Source: Paenibacillus sp. LHD-38 (GTDB lineage: Bacteria > Bacillota > Bacilli > Paenibacillales > Paenibacillaceae). Taken from it: 64,000 bases of DNA. The DNA is taken from assembly GCF_031157315.1 (NCBI RefSeq), contig NZ_JAVIFU010000003.1:62001-126000 (forward strand), written 5' to 3'. A program made the translations under genes and the position numbers. The notes beneath the pieces are model-generated. The model searched no databases and was not told where the DNA came from. It saw only the letters and a list, made by a program, of their open reading frames with translations. Below, one piece after another: positions 25,696 to 34,679 of this stretch; the stretch's first letter is position 1; each line of letters opens with the position of its first letter.

Positions 25696-25820
25696 AAAAA
25701 AATCCTAACGACGAATATAAGATCATTTCAAAAATGATCGCATACTCGTAGATAGGAAGTTAGGCTTCCCGTAGAAACCCTCACCCTGATTATGCTTAAA
25801 AGCCGTGAGGTTATACGAAT
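25696..25820 (-). ncRNA. Purine-class riboswitch with overlapping terminator
   Basis: Minus-strand aptamer. P1 is 25820-25814 paired with 25750-25744, P2 is 25810-25805 with 25784-25779, and the J2/3 segment GTTTCTAC (25778-25771) is identical to the purine riboswitch core. P3 is 25770-25765 with 25759-25754. L2 ends in GG and L3 starts with CC, allowing the usual loop-loop contact. L2 is enlarged to about 20 nt with a small internal stem, L3 is only about 5 nt, and J3/1 reads ATC with C next to P1 (guanine-type position). A long terminator uses L3/P3 (25764-25759 with 25709-25704) and the P1 3' strand (25749-25742 with 25718-25711), then 25739-25732 with 25728-25721, then T7. Ligand binding should therefore turn the gene on. 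Confidence 0.72.
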
Positions 25821-26009
25821 TATTTTGTTGTAAGCAGCTTCTTCAGCAACTTGAATGTTACATGACAAGTTAGGTACTGTCAATAGACTTTTAGCTGGAA
25901 AATGAAATGCGTCCTAATTAAGCATAAACTGCTTTAGTAACCTATGTCGTAGCAAGAATGGATTATGATATGATAGGGAAACAGATTTTGGCTACTGGAT
26001 GGAGTGAAA

Positions 26010-28061
26010 ATGAGGATGAGCACAACAATCTTAAATGGAACGGTTCGTTCTGTTTGCCCCTTTGATTGCCCGGATACCTGCGGACTCAGCGTCACTATAG
26101 CAGATGGTAAAATAACTAAAATTACGGGCGATGCCGCGCATCCGGTCACGCGCGGAGCGATTTGCAATAAGGTGAGGCATTTGAATGAACGCGTATATCA
26201 CCCGGATAGATTTCTCTATCCCATGCGCCGTAAAGGTCCTAAGGGCACGCTTGATTTTGAGCGCATAACCTGGGAAGAAGCCTACGAGGAAATCACTACG
26301 GGTATGAAAAACATCATTTCAGAACAAGGCGCGCAAGCGATTTTACCGTACAGCTTTTATGGAAATATGGGCGTTCTCAATGCTGAAGGCATGGATCGCC
26401 GTTTCTTTCACCGACTTGGCGCGAGTCAGCTTGACCGCACAATTTGCAATGCAGCCGGTGCTGCCGGTTATGCCTATACAATGGGCGCATCTATGGGCAT
26501 TGATCCCGAAGATACCGTTCATACGAAGCTGTTCCTCATATGGGGCTGCAACTTAGTTTCCACCAATATGCACCAAACGATGCTGGCCGCAGAGGCAAGA
26601 AAAAACGGAGCCGAAATCATCCATATTGATGTTCACCGCAACCGCACCTCGGCGTGGGCAGATCGGTTCATCCATCTGCGGCCTGGAACGGATGCGGCGC
26701 TTGCTCTCGGTATGATGCATGTGATCATTCGCGACGGACTCGCAGATCAGTCATTTTTAGAGCAGCATGCGCTAGGCTTCGATGACCTTACTGCGGAAGC
26801 AGTCCGATATACGCCTGAGTATGTAGAAAACATTACAGGTGTGCCTGCTGCTGAGGTCGAGGAACTTGGCCGTTTATACGGGACGACTTCCCCTTCTTTT
26901 ATCCGTATCGGTAATGGCCTGCAGCATCATGACAATGGCGGGATGACCGTTAGAACTATCGCATGCTTGCCTGCACTTACGGGCCAATGGGGGATTCGCG
27001 GAGGAGGCGCAATGAAAGGAAACGGATGGTATTCGAGACTTAATGCTAGAAAAATCGAGCGTCCAGACCTCATGCCTGATCCTAATGTTCGCACGGTTAG
27101 CATGAACCAGCTTGGAGACGCCCTTCTCGCTACAGCTAATCCAGTAAAGATGCTGTTTGTTTATAACAGCAATCCGGCAGTCGTAGCGCCTGATCAAAAC
27201 CGCGTCCGCGAGGGCCTCTTACGAAATGATCTCTTTACAGTCACCCATGATTTGTTTCTAACTGATACATGCAAGTATTCGGATATCGTACTCCCGGCTA
27301 CCTCGCATTTTGAAAACTTAGATCTCTATACCTCTTATTGGCATCTGTATTTGCAGCTACACGAACCGATCATGGAGACGATGGGTGAATGTAAATCTAA
27401 CTTTACTTTATTTAGGGAGCTGGCACTGCGGTTAGGTTTTGAAAGTGAGATTTTTGATATATCCGAGGAACAAATGATTCGTGAAGCACTGGATAGCGAA
27501 AACAACCCTCTATTGAAAGGAATCACTTTCGAGGCGCTAAAGGAAAAATCGTGGATGAAAGCCGGCGGCAATGAGCTCCCATCGTTCACGACAATGATTC
27601 CCACCGCCTCTGGCAAAATCGAGCTCTATTCGGAGAAAATGCTGCAGCACGGCTTCTCCCCCGTTCCGGTCCATACGCCTTTGAAGGAACCGGAAAATTA
27701 TCCTTTTTTGCTCATGACTGGACCGAATCATAGCTTTATTAATTCGACCTTTGCCAATCAAGAACGCCTGCAAAAGCTGGAGAAAGAGCCGCTGCTTCAT
27801 ATGCAGCTCGACGATGCCGCGCTACTGGGCTTTCAGGACGGAGAGCGCGTAAAGGTTCGCAATGACCGCGGCGAAGTAGAAATAACGCTGCGCGTTAGCC
27901 GCGACGTGCTGCCTGGCGTTTTGGTCACGCAAGGCTTATGGTGGGATGATCAGCGCAAGGGACACCAAGCGGTTAATGCGCTAACGCCGCAGCGTCTCGC
28001 GGACATGGGCGGCGGCGCTACCTTTTTCTCTAATCGCGTGGAGGTACTGAAATTGGATTAG
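26010..28061 (+). CDS. Cytoplasmic molybdopterin oxidoreductase (BisC/YyaE-like)
   Basis: About 683 residues from ATG 26010 (GGAG 5 bp upstream; a GTG at 26004 is less likely). A [4Fe-4S] site is formed by C16-x3-C20-x3-C24 and C52 (RGAICNK). Later come molybdopterin motifs (YSFYGNMGVLNAEGMDRRF, LIWGCNLVSTNMHQT, VYNSNPAVVAPDQNRV) and a C-terminal domain (LMTGPNHSFINSTFANQ). No Tat signal. The family includes Bacillus YyaE/YoaE-type anaerobic dehydrogenases of unknown substrate. It needs the same cofactor as NasC. Monocistronic with its own terminator. Confidence 0.85.
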   Translation: MRMSTTILNGTVRSVCPFDCPDTCGLSVTIADGKITKITGDAAHPVTRGAICNKVRHLNERVYHPDRFLYPMRRKGPKGTLDFERITWEEAYEEITTGMKNIISEQGAQAILPYSFYGNMGVLNAEGMDRRFFHRLGASQLDRTICNAAGAAGYAYTMGASMGIDPEDTVHTKLFLIWGCNLVSTNMHQTMLAAEARKNGAEIIHIDVHRNRTSAWADRFIHLRPGTDAALALGMMHVIIRDGLADQSFLEQHALGFDDLTAEAVRYTPEYVENITGVPAAEVEELGRLYGTTSPSFIRIGNGLQHHDNGGMTVRTIACLPALTGQWGIRGGGAMKGNGWYSRLNARKIERPDLMPDPNVRTVSMNQLGDALLATANPVKMLFVYNSNPAVVAPDQNRVREGLLRNDLFTVTHDLFLTDTCKYSDIVLPATSHFENLDLYTSYWHLYLQLHEPIMETMGECKSNFTLFRELALRLGFESEIFDISEEQMIREALDSENNPLLKGITFEALKEKSWMKAGGNELPSFTTMIPTASGKIELYSEKMLQHGFSPVPVHTPLKEPENYPFLLMTGPNHSFINSTFANQERLQKLEKEPLLHMQLDDAALLGFQDGERVKVRNDRGEVEITLRVSRDVLPGVLVTQGLWWDDQRKGHQAVNALTPQRLADMGGGATFFSNRVEVLKLD

Positions 28062-28082
28062 TGTGGTGTAATAATATGCGAA

Positions 28083-28127
28083 AACAACCCGGAATCCGCT
28101 TTTGCAGTGGATTCCGGGTTGTTTTTT
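28083..28127. terminator. Bidirectional terminator
   Basis: A perfect 15-bp stem (28083-28097 with 28109-28123) and T6 on the plus strand. It separates the oxidoreductase gene from the convergent NAD(P)-binding protein gene. Confidence 0.88.
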
Positions 28128-28140
28128 CATTCTCCGCCAA

Positions 28141-28755
28141 TTAATAGGCAATGCCTACCCGCTCCCGGATATGTAAACCATTCAAATATGCTGTCACCGC
28201 AAATTCGGCTGTATCGGCAAAAGAAATGGCTGTGCCGCCGGTTGGCAATACATTCTCGCGAACACGGTATTCCCCTTTTTTATCTTCTTGAACAAGCTTC
28301 GTCGGACATATGATTGTCCAGTCCAGCTCCGTTTCAAGAAGCTGTTCATACACCCGTTCATGTTCTTGAGCCGCCACGTGGTGAATCCGTTTATTTTCAA
28401 TGGATTGATATCTTAATAAATGCGGCTCCAGCTCGCTTTGCAGGATACCCGCCGTACCGATCGTAACAAGTCTCCTGATTTGGTACTGCTTCATCGCGGC
28501 GATGATGTTGTTCACTCCGCTTTCAAGAGTGCCGTTTCCCTCCGTGTTCAATGCACTTATCACGCCGGTTACCCCAGCCATAGCATCGCTTACATCCTGT
28601 TGAATACGTACATCACCCAAATAGCTTCCAGGCCGCATTTGCTCCTCCGAGCGAACAAATCGTTTGAATCCAACCTGTTTTTCTTCCAAGTAACGTTCGA
28701 TAAATTGACCTGTCTTACCTGTTGGTCCGATCAGCAGCAGTTTGATTTTAATCAT
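28141..28755 (-). CDS. NAD(P)H-binding SDR/NmrA-like protein
   Basis: About 204 residues from MIKIKLLLIGPTGKTGQFIERYL (nucleotide-binding GxxGxxG-type loop, GPTGKTG). ISALNTEGNG and RRLVTIGTAGI are typical of atypical SDRs. The ribosome site is poor: GGGG sits directly before the ATG, and a TTG 24 bp upstream is an alternative. Probably a small quinone/NADPH reductase or a sensor-like protein; function unknown. Confidence 0.75.
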   Translation of the reverse strand: MIKIKLLLIGPTGKTGQFIERYLEEKQVGFKRFVRSEEQMRPGSYLGDVRIQQDVSDAMAGVTGVISALNTEGNGTLESGVNNIIAAMKQYQIRRLVTIGTAGILQSELEPHLLRYQSIENKRIHHVAAQEHERVYEQLLETELDWTIICPTKLVQEDKKGEYRVRENVLPTGGTAISFADTAEFAVTAYLNGLHIRERVGIAY

Positions 28756-28780
28756 TCCCCATTTTCTAGATGATAGCAAG

Positions 28781-28812
28781 AAGAGCCCTTACGCAAACGA
28801 AGGGCCCTTCCG
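28781..28812 (-). terminator. Hairpin after the broken acetyltransferase
   Basis: AAGAGCCCTT and AAGGGCCCTT pair with one mismatch; only a short, interrupted T run follows on the minus strand. Confidence 0.45.
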
Positions 28813-28822
28813 ATTAGGCGTC

Positions 28823-29053
28823 TTATTTGGCCTGTTCAAGCAGGAGGCTTTGATACAGAGAAGGATTTACGATTTTTCGTAAAAGATGCATCGGGCCATC
28901 CCCGTTTTCGAAATCGAAGACATGAAGTCTTTCGTAGCCTCTACGTTCATACATAGGCAGCAGCCACGGATGCTTCTCGGCAGTTGCGAGCGTGACGGCC
29001 GCAGCGCGCGGCTAATAGAGATATTCTATACCCTCATAAAGAAGTTTAATCGA
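28823..29053 (-). pseudogene. GNAT acetyltransferase fragment
   Basis: The minus strand reads FKGSIKLLYEGIEY, then after an in-frame TAG, AAAVTLATAEKHPWLLPMYERRGYER...MHLLRKIV, the C-terminal half of a GNAT acetyltransferase. No start codon or N-terminal half is present; the frame begins directly after the stop of the hydroxyacid dehydrogenase gene. Both a 5' deletion and a nonsense codon mark it as dead. Confidence 0.7.
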
Positions 29054-29063
29054 TCCCTTAAAA

Positions 29064-30032
29064 TTACTGCAGCTCAGCCACGATATTGGCCGGGGATTGT
29101 CCGGTTAATGCATTCACCAGGTTTTGCGCTGCAAGCATTGCCATATCAAAACGCGTTGCCGTTGTAGCTGATCCGATATGCGGCAGTGTCAGTACATTAT
29201 CCATTTTTAAAAAAGGATGGTCGGCAGGTATAGGCTCATTATCGAAAACATCTAGACCAGCCGCTGATATCGCTCCCGATTGAAGCACTTCGACTAAGGC
29301 TTCCTCGTCTACGGTCTGACCGCGCGATATATTTATGAAAATCGAGGATGGTTTCATGAGTTGAAATTGATCGCGTCCGATAAGCCTGGTCGTTTCCGGC
29401 GTTAAAGGCGCGAGCATCACAACAAAATCAGAATCTTTTAGCAGCTCGTTTAGTTCCTGGTAACGCACGCCAAGGAGCGACTCCGCTTCAGGCTTTCGAC
29501 TTCGATTGAAATAGGAAACTTCCATTTCGAACCCGAACCTTGCTCGGCGTGCAACGGCTTCTCCAATTCTCCCCATGCCAATAATGCCCAGCTTGGCATG
29601 ATGCACATCTTGTCCGAACAAGCTGCTGCCAACGCCTGATTTCCACTTACCTTCCTTCACATAGCGGTCCAGCTCAGCCACTCGCCTTGCTGTACCTAAT
29701 ATAAGTGCAAAGGCTAGATCGGCTACGGTATTGTTCAAAACATGAGGAGTGTGCGTGCCGATTACACCCCGCTGCTTCATTGCATCCAGGTCAAAATGAT
29801 TGTAGCCCACACTAATGCTGCTTACCGCTTTTAGGTGAGGAGCATGCGTTAATAGTTCAGCGTCTACTTTAGATCCTGCCGTTAGCAAGCCATTTGCATT
29901 TGCAAGCTTCTCCAGCAGAAGCTCACGAGGAATCGGGGATGCCCCTTCCCATTTGTCGACTACGCAATGTTCGGCTATCCGTGTTTCCACCTCACTTGGA
30001 ACGGTGCGATCAATAAATACAATTGGTTTCAT
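29064..30032 (-). CDS. D-2-hydroxyacid dehydrogenase (glyoxylate/hydroxypyruvate reductase type)
   Basis: 322 residues from ATG 30032 (AGAGGAG 7 bp upstream, MKPIVFIDRTVP). NAD(P)-binding loop KLGIIGMGRIGEAVARRA, catalytic Arg in INISRGQTVDEEAL, Glu in DVFDNEP and His in LTLPHIGSAT. Likely reduces glyoxylate or hydroxypyruvate, or oxidises D-glycerate. Single gene. Confidence 0.88.
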   Translation of the reverse strand: MKPIVFIDRTVPSEVETRIAEHCVVDKWEGASPIPRELLLEKLANANGLLTAGSKVDAELLTHAPHLKAVSSISVGYNHFDLDAMKQRGVIGTHTPHVLNNTVADLAFALILGTARRVAELDRYVKEGKWKSGVGSSLFGQDVHHAKLGIIGMGRIGEAVARRARFGFEMEVSYFNRSRKPEAESLLGVRYQELNELLKDSDFVVMLAPLTPETTRLIGRDQFQLMKPSSIFINISRGQTVDEEALVEVLQSGAISAAGLDVFDNEPIPADHPFLKMDNVLTLPHIGSATTATRFDMAMLAAQNLVNALTGQSPANIVAELQ

Positions 30033-30140
30033 GAACATTCTCCTCTCGGCCTTTGTCAGATCTAAGCATAGCACAATAGGAGAAATGGGGGGACAGATTT
30101 TACCAATATTAAAGCAGCAAAATGCTTGTTGGCTTAGATT

Positions 30141-31196
30141 TTAAGTATGCATTGCGGCTTGACGCTTTATTAAATCCTCCACAACAATACACGCCATCGC
30201 TTCCACGACAGGAATGATGCGAGGACATATACATGGATCATGTCTTCCGATGGTCTCGATCATTTTTTCTTGTCCATGAATATCGATCGTATGCTGCGGC
30301 AATGAGATGGACGAAGTTGGTTTCACGGCTATACGAAATACAATTTCTTCGCCTGTGCTTATACCGCCAATGATTCCACCTGCATGGTTACTGAGAAAAC
30401 CATCTGTGCTCATTTCATCGTTATGTTCGCTTCCGAGCATCTCCGCCGCTGCAAAGCCTGCTCCGAATTCGATTCCTTTAACGGCGCCGATCGATAGCAT
30501 CGCCTTCGCAAGCTCCGCATCGAGCTTGTCAAATACAGGCTCGCCGATTCCGGGATGAACCCCTCTAATGCGGCATTCTACAATTCCTCCGCAGCTGTCT
30601 CCAATGGCAGCTAATTGCTCGATTTTCTCAATCATTCGAACAGCTGCTTCCGGGTCGCAAGCCCGAACGGCATTTTGTTCAATCGCATCCTCGACAAACG
30701 TTTCGCATTTTATTCCGCCGATTTCCTTCGTATACGCTACAACACTTATCCCTTTGTTCTCAAGCAGCTTGCGCGCAACCGCCCCGCCAGCGACACGGCC
30801 TGCCGTTTCCCTGCCGGATGCGCGCCCGCTTCCGCGGTGATCACGTATGCCGTATTTTTGCAAATAAGTGTAATCGGCATGCCCTGGGCGGAAAGAATAT
30901 TGAATATCGCTATAAGCATCAGGCCTCATATCTTTATTGTGCAGCATAATAAACAGCGGCGTTCCCGTTGTTTTCCCTCCGAACATACCGGAGAGAATGC
31001 TGATGACGTCATACTCCTTACGCGGTGAAGTAACCGAGGATTGACCGGGCTTGCGACGGTCCATCTGTGTTTGGATGTAACGTTCATCCAGCTCAACGCC
31101 TGGGGTTACGCCATCCACGATAACGCCTACCGCTTCACCGTGAGATTCACCGAAGGTGGTTATTTTGAAGCTTTCGCCGTACGTATTTCCTGCCAT
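30141..31196 (-). CDS. aroC: Chorismate synthase
   Basis: 351 residues of the shorter, Escherichia coli-like type rather than the roughly 390-residue Bacillus type. Signatures: TFGESHGEAVGVIVDGVTPG, FRPGHADYTYLQKYGIRDHRGSGRASGRETAGRVAGGA and SNHAGGIIGGISTGE. Converts 5-enolpyruvylshikimate 3-phosphate to chorismate with reduced FMN. It stands alone, divergent from a LysR regulator, not in an aro operon. This suggests a second, regulated or acquired copy. Confidence 0.93.
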   Translation of the reverse strand: MAGNTYGESFKITTFGESHGEAVGVIVDGVTPGVELDERYIQTQMDRRKPGQSSVTSPRKEYDVISILSGMFGGKTTGTPLFIMLHNKDMRPDAYSDIQYSFRPGHADYTYLQKYGIRDHRGSGRASGRETAGRVAGGAVARKLLENKGISVVAYTKEIGGIKCETFVEDAIEQNAVRACDPEAAVRMIEKIEQLAAIGDSCGGIVECRIRGVHPGIGEPVFDKLDAELAKAMLSIGAVKGIEFGAGFAAAEMLGSEHNDEMSTDGFLSNHAGGIIGGISTGEEIVFRIAVKPTSSISLPQHTIDIHGQEKMIETIGRHDPCICPRIIPVVEAMACIVVEDLIKRQAAMHT

Positions 31197-31312
31197 GACT
31201 CGTTCCTCCCGATTGAATGCTTTGACGCATTCGTTATATGTCCATTATAATTTTGTATGTGAAATAAATGAAATTCAAATATATACACCTTGATATAGAG
31301 AGAGGTTATATC

Positions 31313-32194
31313 ATGTTATTGAATATGGATTGGTATCGCATATTTTTACATACTGCCAAGCTCGGCAATTTGACGAAAGCAGCACAAGAACTTCATATCA
31401 CGCAGCCTTCCGTCAGCTATGCCATAAAGCAATTGGAAGCCCAGCTTGAGGTTAAGCTGTTTGACCGTCTCTCAAAAGGTGTTAAACTGACGCCTGAGGG
31501 GGCTGCCGTGCTCGAGTACGTAGAGAAATCGTTTACGATTCTGCAGCTCGGAGAAACCAAATTACAAGCGCTCAAAAATCTGTCAGCGGGCGAGCTTCGA
31601 ATCGGAGCAAGCGGTCCAATCATTAAGCATCTGCTCCTGCCGCTGCTTGACATTTTCCATGCTGAATATCCCGACGTGCGAATACGGCTATCGCAAGGGA
31701 AAACATCTGATATACGCGCGAGGCTGAAGGCTGATCAAATCGATATCGGATTAGTTCATTTACCGTTTATGGATCATGAACTGTCCGTACAGCATCTAAC
31801 CGAGATACAGGACTGCTTTGTCGTTGGACCCGCCTATCGTCATTTGTCTGAGAATACGATATCCCCCGATCAATTAACCCAGATTCCTCTGCTGCTGCTC
31901 TCCGAAGGAAGCAGCACAAGATTGTTTGTCGAGCATTGGTTTTCATCGCAAGGCCTCAAGGCGGATGCGGACATGGAGCTTAGCAGCATGGATATGCTTG
32001 TTGAACTTGCTATGCACGGCTATGGAGCGGCATTCGTGACGCAAGCCTTCATCCGGCAGGAGCTGCATGAAAAGAAATTATTCCAATTAATGCTGAATGA
32101 ACAGATTCCGGCACGTTCCGTGGGCTATGCTACTCGGCGAGATACCACCCAATCCATCATTGCAAAGCGGTTTATTGAACTTCTCCAATCATAA
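31313..32194 (+). CDS. LysR family transcriptional regulator
   Basis: 293 residues from ATG 31313 (AGAGAGG 7 bp upstream). N-terminal winged HTH (NLTKAAQELHITQPSVSYAIKQLEAQLEVKLFDR) and a periplasmic-binding-like effector domain. Divergent from aroC with 116 bp between starts, so it probably controls aroC and itself. The last two bases of its TAA stop are the first two bases of the 99-bp repeat. Confidence 0.9.
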   Translation: MLLNMDWYRIFLHTAKLGNLTKAAQELHITQPSVSYAIKQLEAQLEVKLFDRLSKGVKLTPEGAAVLEYVEKSFTILQLGETKLQALKNLSAGELRIGASGPIIKHLLLPLLDIFHAEYPDVRIRLSQGKTSDIRARLKADQIDIGLVHLPFMDHELSVQHLTEIQDCFVVGPAYRHLSENTISPDQLTQIPLLLLSEGSSTRLFVEHWFSSQGLKADADMELSSMDMLVELAMHGYGAAFVTQAFIRQELHEKKLFQLMLNEQIPARSVGYATRRDTTQSIIAKRFIELLQS

Positions 32195-32291
32195 GCGTAA
32201 ACGGCTGTCGCCGTCCTCAGTGGCAAAAGCTATCGTTTCGCGGAGATATATAAGCACATTTATAAGTGAAAACTTATAAATTCTTATATAT
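32193..32291 (+). repeat. 99-bp structured repeat, copy 2
   Basis: Identical over 99 bp to 14594-14692. It abuts the LysR stop codon and is followed 3 bp later by a perfect 15-bp hairpin. Confidence 0.9.
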
Positions 32292-32294
32292 TGA

Positions 32295-32328
32295 CAAAGA
32301 GCCTTTCTGTAACCAGAAAGGCTCTTTG
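32295..32328 (+). terminator. Hairpin after LysR and the repeat
   Basis: A perfect 15-bp stem (32295-32309 with 32314-32328) and a TAAC loop. No T run follows, only short TGCATGTCTT repeats, so termination may be weak. Confidence 0.6.
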
Positions 32329-32369
32329 CATGTCTTTGCATGTCTTTGTATGTTTAGCTAGAAATGGAA

Positions 32370-32718
32370 TTAGTATGCTCGCTCATATTGCTTTGGAGGT
32401 GTTGCCTCACCCTTTACGGCTTGTATAGCATGAAGCGCCCAATAGGGATCGCTCAGCATTCCACGGGCCACGGCAACCAAATCGGCGTCTTCGCTTGCGA
32501 TAGTCGTTTCCGCTAATTGAGGGTTTTCAAGCATCCCGACTGCGTATTATGAGACCAGCGCCGCCAACAGCACGCGATACATAATGAACATAATGCCAGT
32601 CGTTTGGCGTTCCTTCTTTAGCCGTTACCGAATATTGGCACATGGGTGCCATGACGATTCTGTTTTTAAATTCAAGGTTTTTGAACGTGTATGGTGTACT
32701 TAAATGTTTAACGGTCAT
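32370..32718 (-). pseudogene. namA: NADPH dehydrogenase NamA (old yellow enzyme), middle deleted
   Basis: The start at 32718 (MTVKHLSTPYTFKNLEFKNR) and first 57 or so codons match the OYE N-terminus (IVMAPMCQYSVTAKEGTPNDWHYVHY). At GLII the frame enters RSRDA and stops. Starting at the same point in another frame is the OYE C-terminus (AVGMLENPQLAE...VARGMLSDPYWAL...PPKQYERAY). NamA is about 338 residues, so about 220 codons are missing, and the ends are joined out of frame near 32545. Divergent from an HxlR regulator that presumably once controlled it. Confidence 0.78.
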
Positions 32719-32881
32719 TTGGCACTCTCCCAATTTATTTCTATATTTGTTTTCCACAGTTCTATTGTAACCACAGTTAATGTAGAAAATAAAGTAGTGA
32801 TCTTTTTATCACATAGTTTCCCTAAAGTTACTTTTGTATTACAATGGGATTTATCCGCTATAAAAAGACAGAGGTGATGAA

Positions 32882-33220
32882 ATGAAAGAGCGAGAACCAA
32901 TGGTTTTGGAACGTGGAATACCTGGTGTACCCTGTGTAATTGGAAAGGCACTCGATATTATTGGTACAAAATGGACCTTTCTCATTGTTCGCGACTTGCT
33001 GATTGAGAAAACGCTGCGTTTCAGCGAATTATTAAAGGCAATGGACGGCATTAGCCCGAAGACCCTGTCGATCCGCCTCAAAGAGCTTGAGGATCAAGGG
33101 ATTGTAAGCCGGACGGTATTTCCTGAGGTCCCTCCAAGAGTTGAATACACCATAACTGAAAAAGGAAAACGGCTTGAACCGATTTTCATTGAGCTTAAGC
33201 GGTTTGGTCTTACCTTGTAG
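32882..33220 (+). CDS. HxlR family transcriptional regulator
   Basis: 112 residues, a winged helix of the HxlR/YodB type (ALDIIGTKWTFLIVRDLLIEKTLRFSELLKAMDGISPKTLSIRLKEL). The N-terminal Cys in GVPCVIG is in the position used for thiol or electrophile sensing in this family. AGAGGTG precedes the ATG. It faces the deleted namA, a typical target. Confidence 0.88.
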   Translation: MKEREPMVLERGIPGVPCVIGKALDIIGTKWTFLIVRDLLIEKTLRFSELLKAMDGISPKTLSIRLKELEDQGIVSRTVFPEVPPRVEYTITEKGKRLEPIFIELKRFGLTL

Positions 33221-33379
33221 ACCAATCATCATACGCTGAAATATAAACGGTTACTGCTATACTCTCAGGAACCTATTACCATGTGTAACATCATCCGATA
33301 GGTTTCCAGTTGATATTATGAGCAAGTTCAACTATAATTTAGTATGCTTTTATTTGTTTACCGGAAAGGAAAGACTACG

Positions 33380-34276
33380 ATGAGCGATATTAAACCCTAT
33401 CGAATTTTATTGTATTATAAATTTGTAGCTGTACCCGATGCGGAGCAGTTTGCGGCCGAGCATCTTGCATATTGTAAGGAACTAAATGTGAAGGGGCGCA
33501 TCCTGATTGCCGATGAGGGCATAAATGGGACACTCTCTGGCACGGTTGAGCAAACCGAGCAATATATGGAGCATTTGCGAGCAAACCCGCTATTTTCCGA
33601 TATCGTCTTCAAAATCGATGAGGCCGATGAGCATGCCTTCAAAAAAATCTTTGTCCGTTATAAGAAAGAGCTCGTTACACTGCGTTACGATAAGCCCTTA
33701 GATCCGAACACGCTAAGCGGGACTCGCCTCTCTCCAAAAGAGTTCCATGATTATCTGCTAAGAGAAGATGTCATTGTTCTTGATGGACGCAGTGATTATG
33801 AATACGATTTGGGTCATTTCCGCAACGCAATCCGGCCTGATCTCGAGACGTTCAAGGAATTTCCAGAGTGGCTTCGCGAGAATATGGCTGATTTCAAAGA
33901 CAAGCCTATTCTTACCTATTGCACAGGAGGCATTCGCTGTGAGAAGCTTACGGGCGTTATGCTCAGCGAGGGCTTCAGCGACGTTTATCAGCTGGAGGGC
34001 GGAATTGTTACCTACGGTAAGGACGAAGAAGTACAAGGTAAGCTGTTCGATGGAAAATGTTATGTTTTCGATGAGCGGACATCCGTGATCATTAATCAAA
34101 CCGATGAAGCCGTTGTCGTTGGCAAATGCCATCACTGCAATGAACCGGCAGATACCTATATCAACTGCGCGGACGATTCCTGCCATCTGCAGCATATCGT
34201 TTGCACGGACTGCCAAGAGACCAAGTATGGTTACTGCTCCACCGCTTGCGAAGAGCATGTAGTTAGTGCAAAATAA
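33380..34276 (+). CDS. trhO: tRNA uridine-34 hydroxylase TrhO (rhodanese-like)
   Basis: 298 residues from ATG 33380. An N-terminal acylphosphatase-like part (YYKFVAVPDAEQF), a rhodanese domain with the active Cys in LTYCTGGIRCEKLTG, and a C-terminal Cys-rich zinc-like tail (CHHCNEPADTYINC, HIVCTDCQ, GYCSTACEEH). The family makes 5-hydroxyuridine at the wobble position of tRNAs. Single gene with its own terminator. Confidence 0.88.
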   Translation: MSDIKPYRILLYYKFVAVPDAEQFAAEHLAYCKELNVKGRILIADEGINGTLSGTVEQTEQYMEHLRANPLFSDIVFKIDEADEHAFKKIFVRYKKELVTLRYDKPLDPNTLSGTRLSPKEFHDYLLREDVIVLDGRSDYEYDLGHFRNAIRPDLETFKEFPEWLRENMADFKDKPILTYCTGGIRCEKLTGVMLSEGFSDVYQLEGGIVTYGKDEEVQGKLFDGKCYVFDERTSVIINQTDEAVVVGKCHHCNEPADTYINCADDSCHLQHIVCTDCQETKYGYCSTACEEHVVSAK

Positions 34277-34292
34277 GCGATACACAAATACA

Positions 34293-34336
34293 GAGGCCGA
34301 GCTTCAGGGATGAAGCTCGATCTCTTTTTTATTTTT
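34293..34336 (+). terminator. Terminator after trhO
   Basis: CGAGCTTCA/TGAAGCTCG stem with a GGGA loop, then TTTTTTATTTTT. Confidence 0.85.
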
Positions 34337-34450
34337 CCTTTATATGCGGATCCTATCCAAGCAGCAAAAAAACTAAATTAATTCAGTGGAACATGGATAA
34401 CCTAAGCATGCCTTAGTGAACTAGGCAATTCAGCTAATGGAGGTTATACG

Positions 34451-34597
34451 ATGGCTAAGCACAAAAACCAGTCGATTCAGAGCAAAAATGAGGCTTTTGT
34501 AACTAACTCGAAAGAAGCAGAAAACAATTTAGCTGCTTCAACGAACGAGAACCGCAATCAAAAAGGACATATTCCAAACAGTCCTTCAACGGGCTAG
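34451..34597 (+). CDS. Small hydrophilic protein, 48 residues
   Basis: ATG at 34451 with GGAGG 8 bp upstream. The product is rich in Asn, Lys, Gln and Ser with no hydrophobic stretch (MAKHKNQSIQSKNEAF, ending HIPNSPSTG), like small acid-soluble or spore-associated proteins, though no SASP motif is certain. A strong terminator follows. Family not recognised; the ribosome site and terminator make it likely real. Confidence 0.6.
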   Translation: MAKHKNQSIQSKNEAFVTNSKEAENNLAASTNENRNQKGHIPNSPSTG

Positions 34598-34618
34598 CAC
34601 GAATCAGGTTGGCATCAT

Positions 34619-34660
34619 AAAAAGAGCTGTCCGTGAATTATCTCACGGACAGCTCTTTTT
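34619..34660. terminator. Bidirectional terminator
   Basis: A perfect 16-bp stem (34621-34636 with 34643-34658) flanked by A and T runs. It serves the 48-residue gene and the convergent hypothetical gene. Confidence 0.88.
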
Positions 34661-34679
34661 CAAATAAACTCATAAACAA

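Noticed and set aside
33758..34285. 175-codon minus-strand open frame
   Set aside because: Antisense to trhO, whose rhodanese and Cys-rich motifs are clear; codon-bias shadow.
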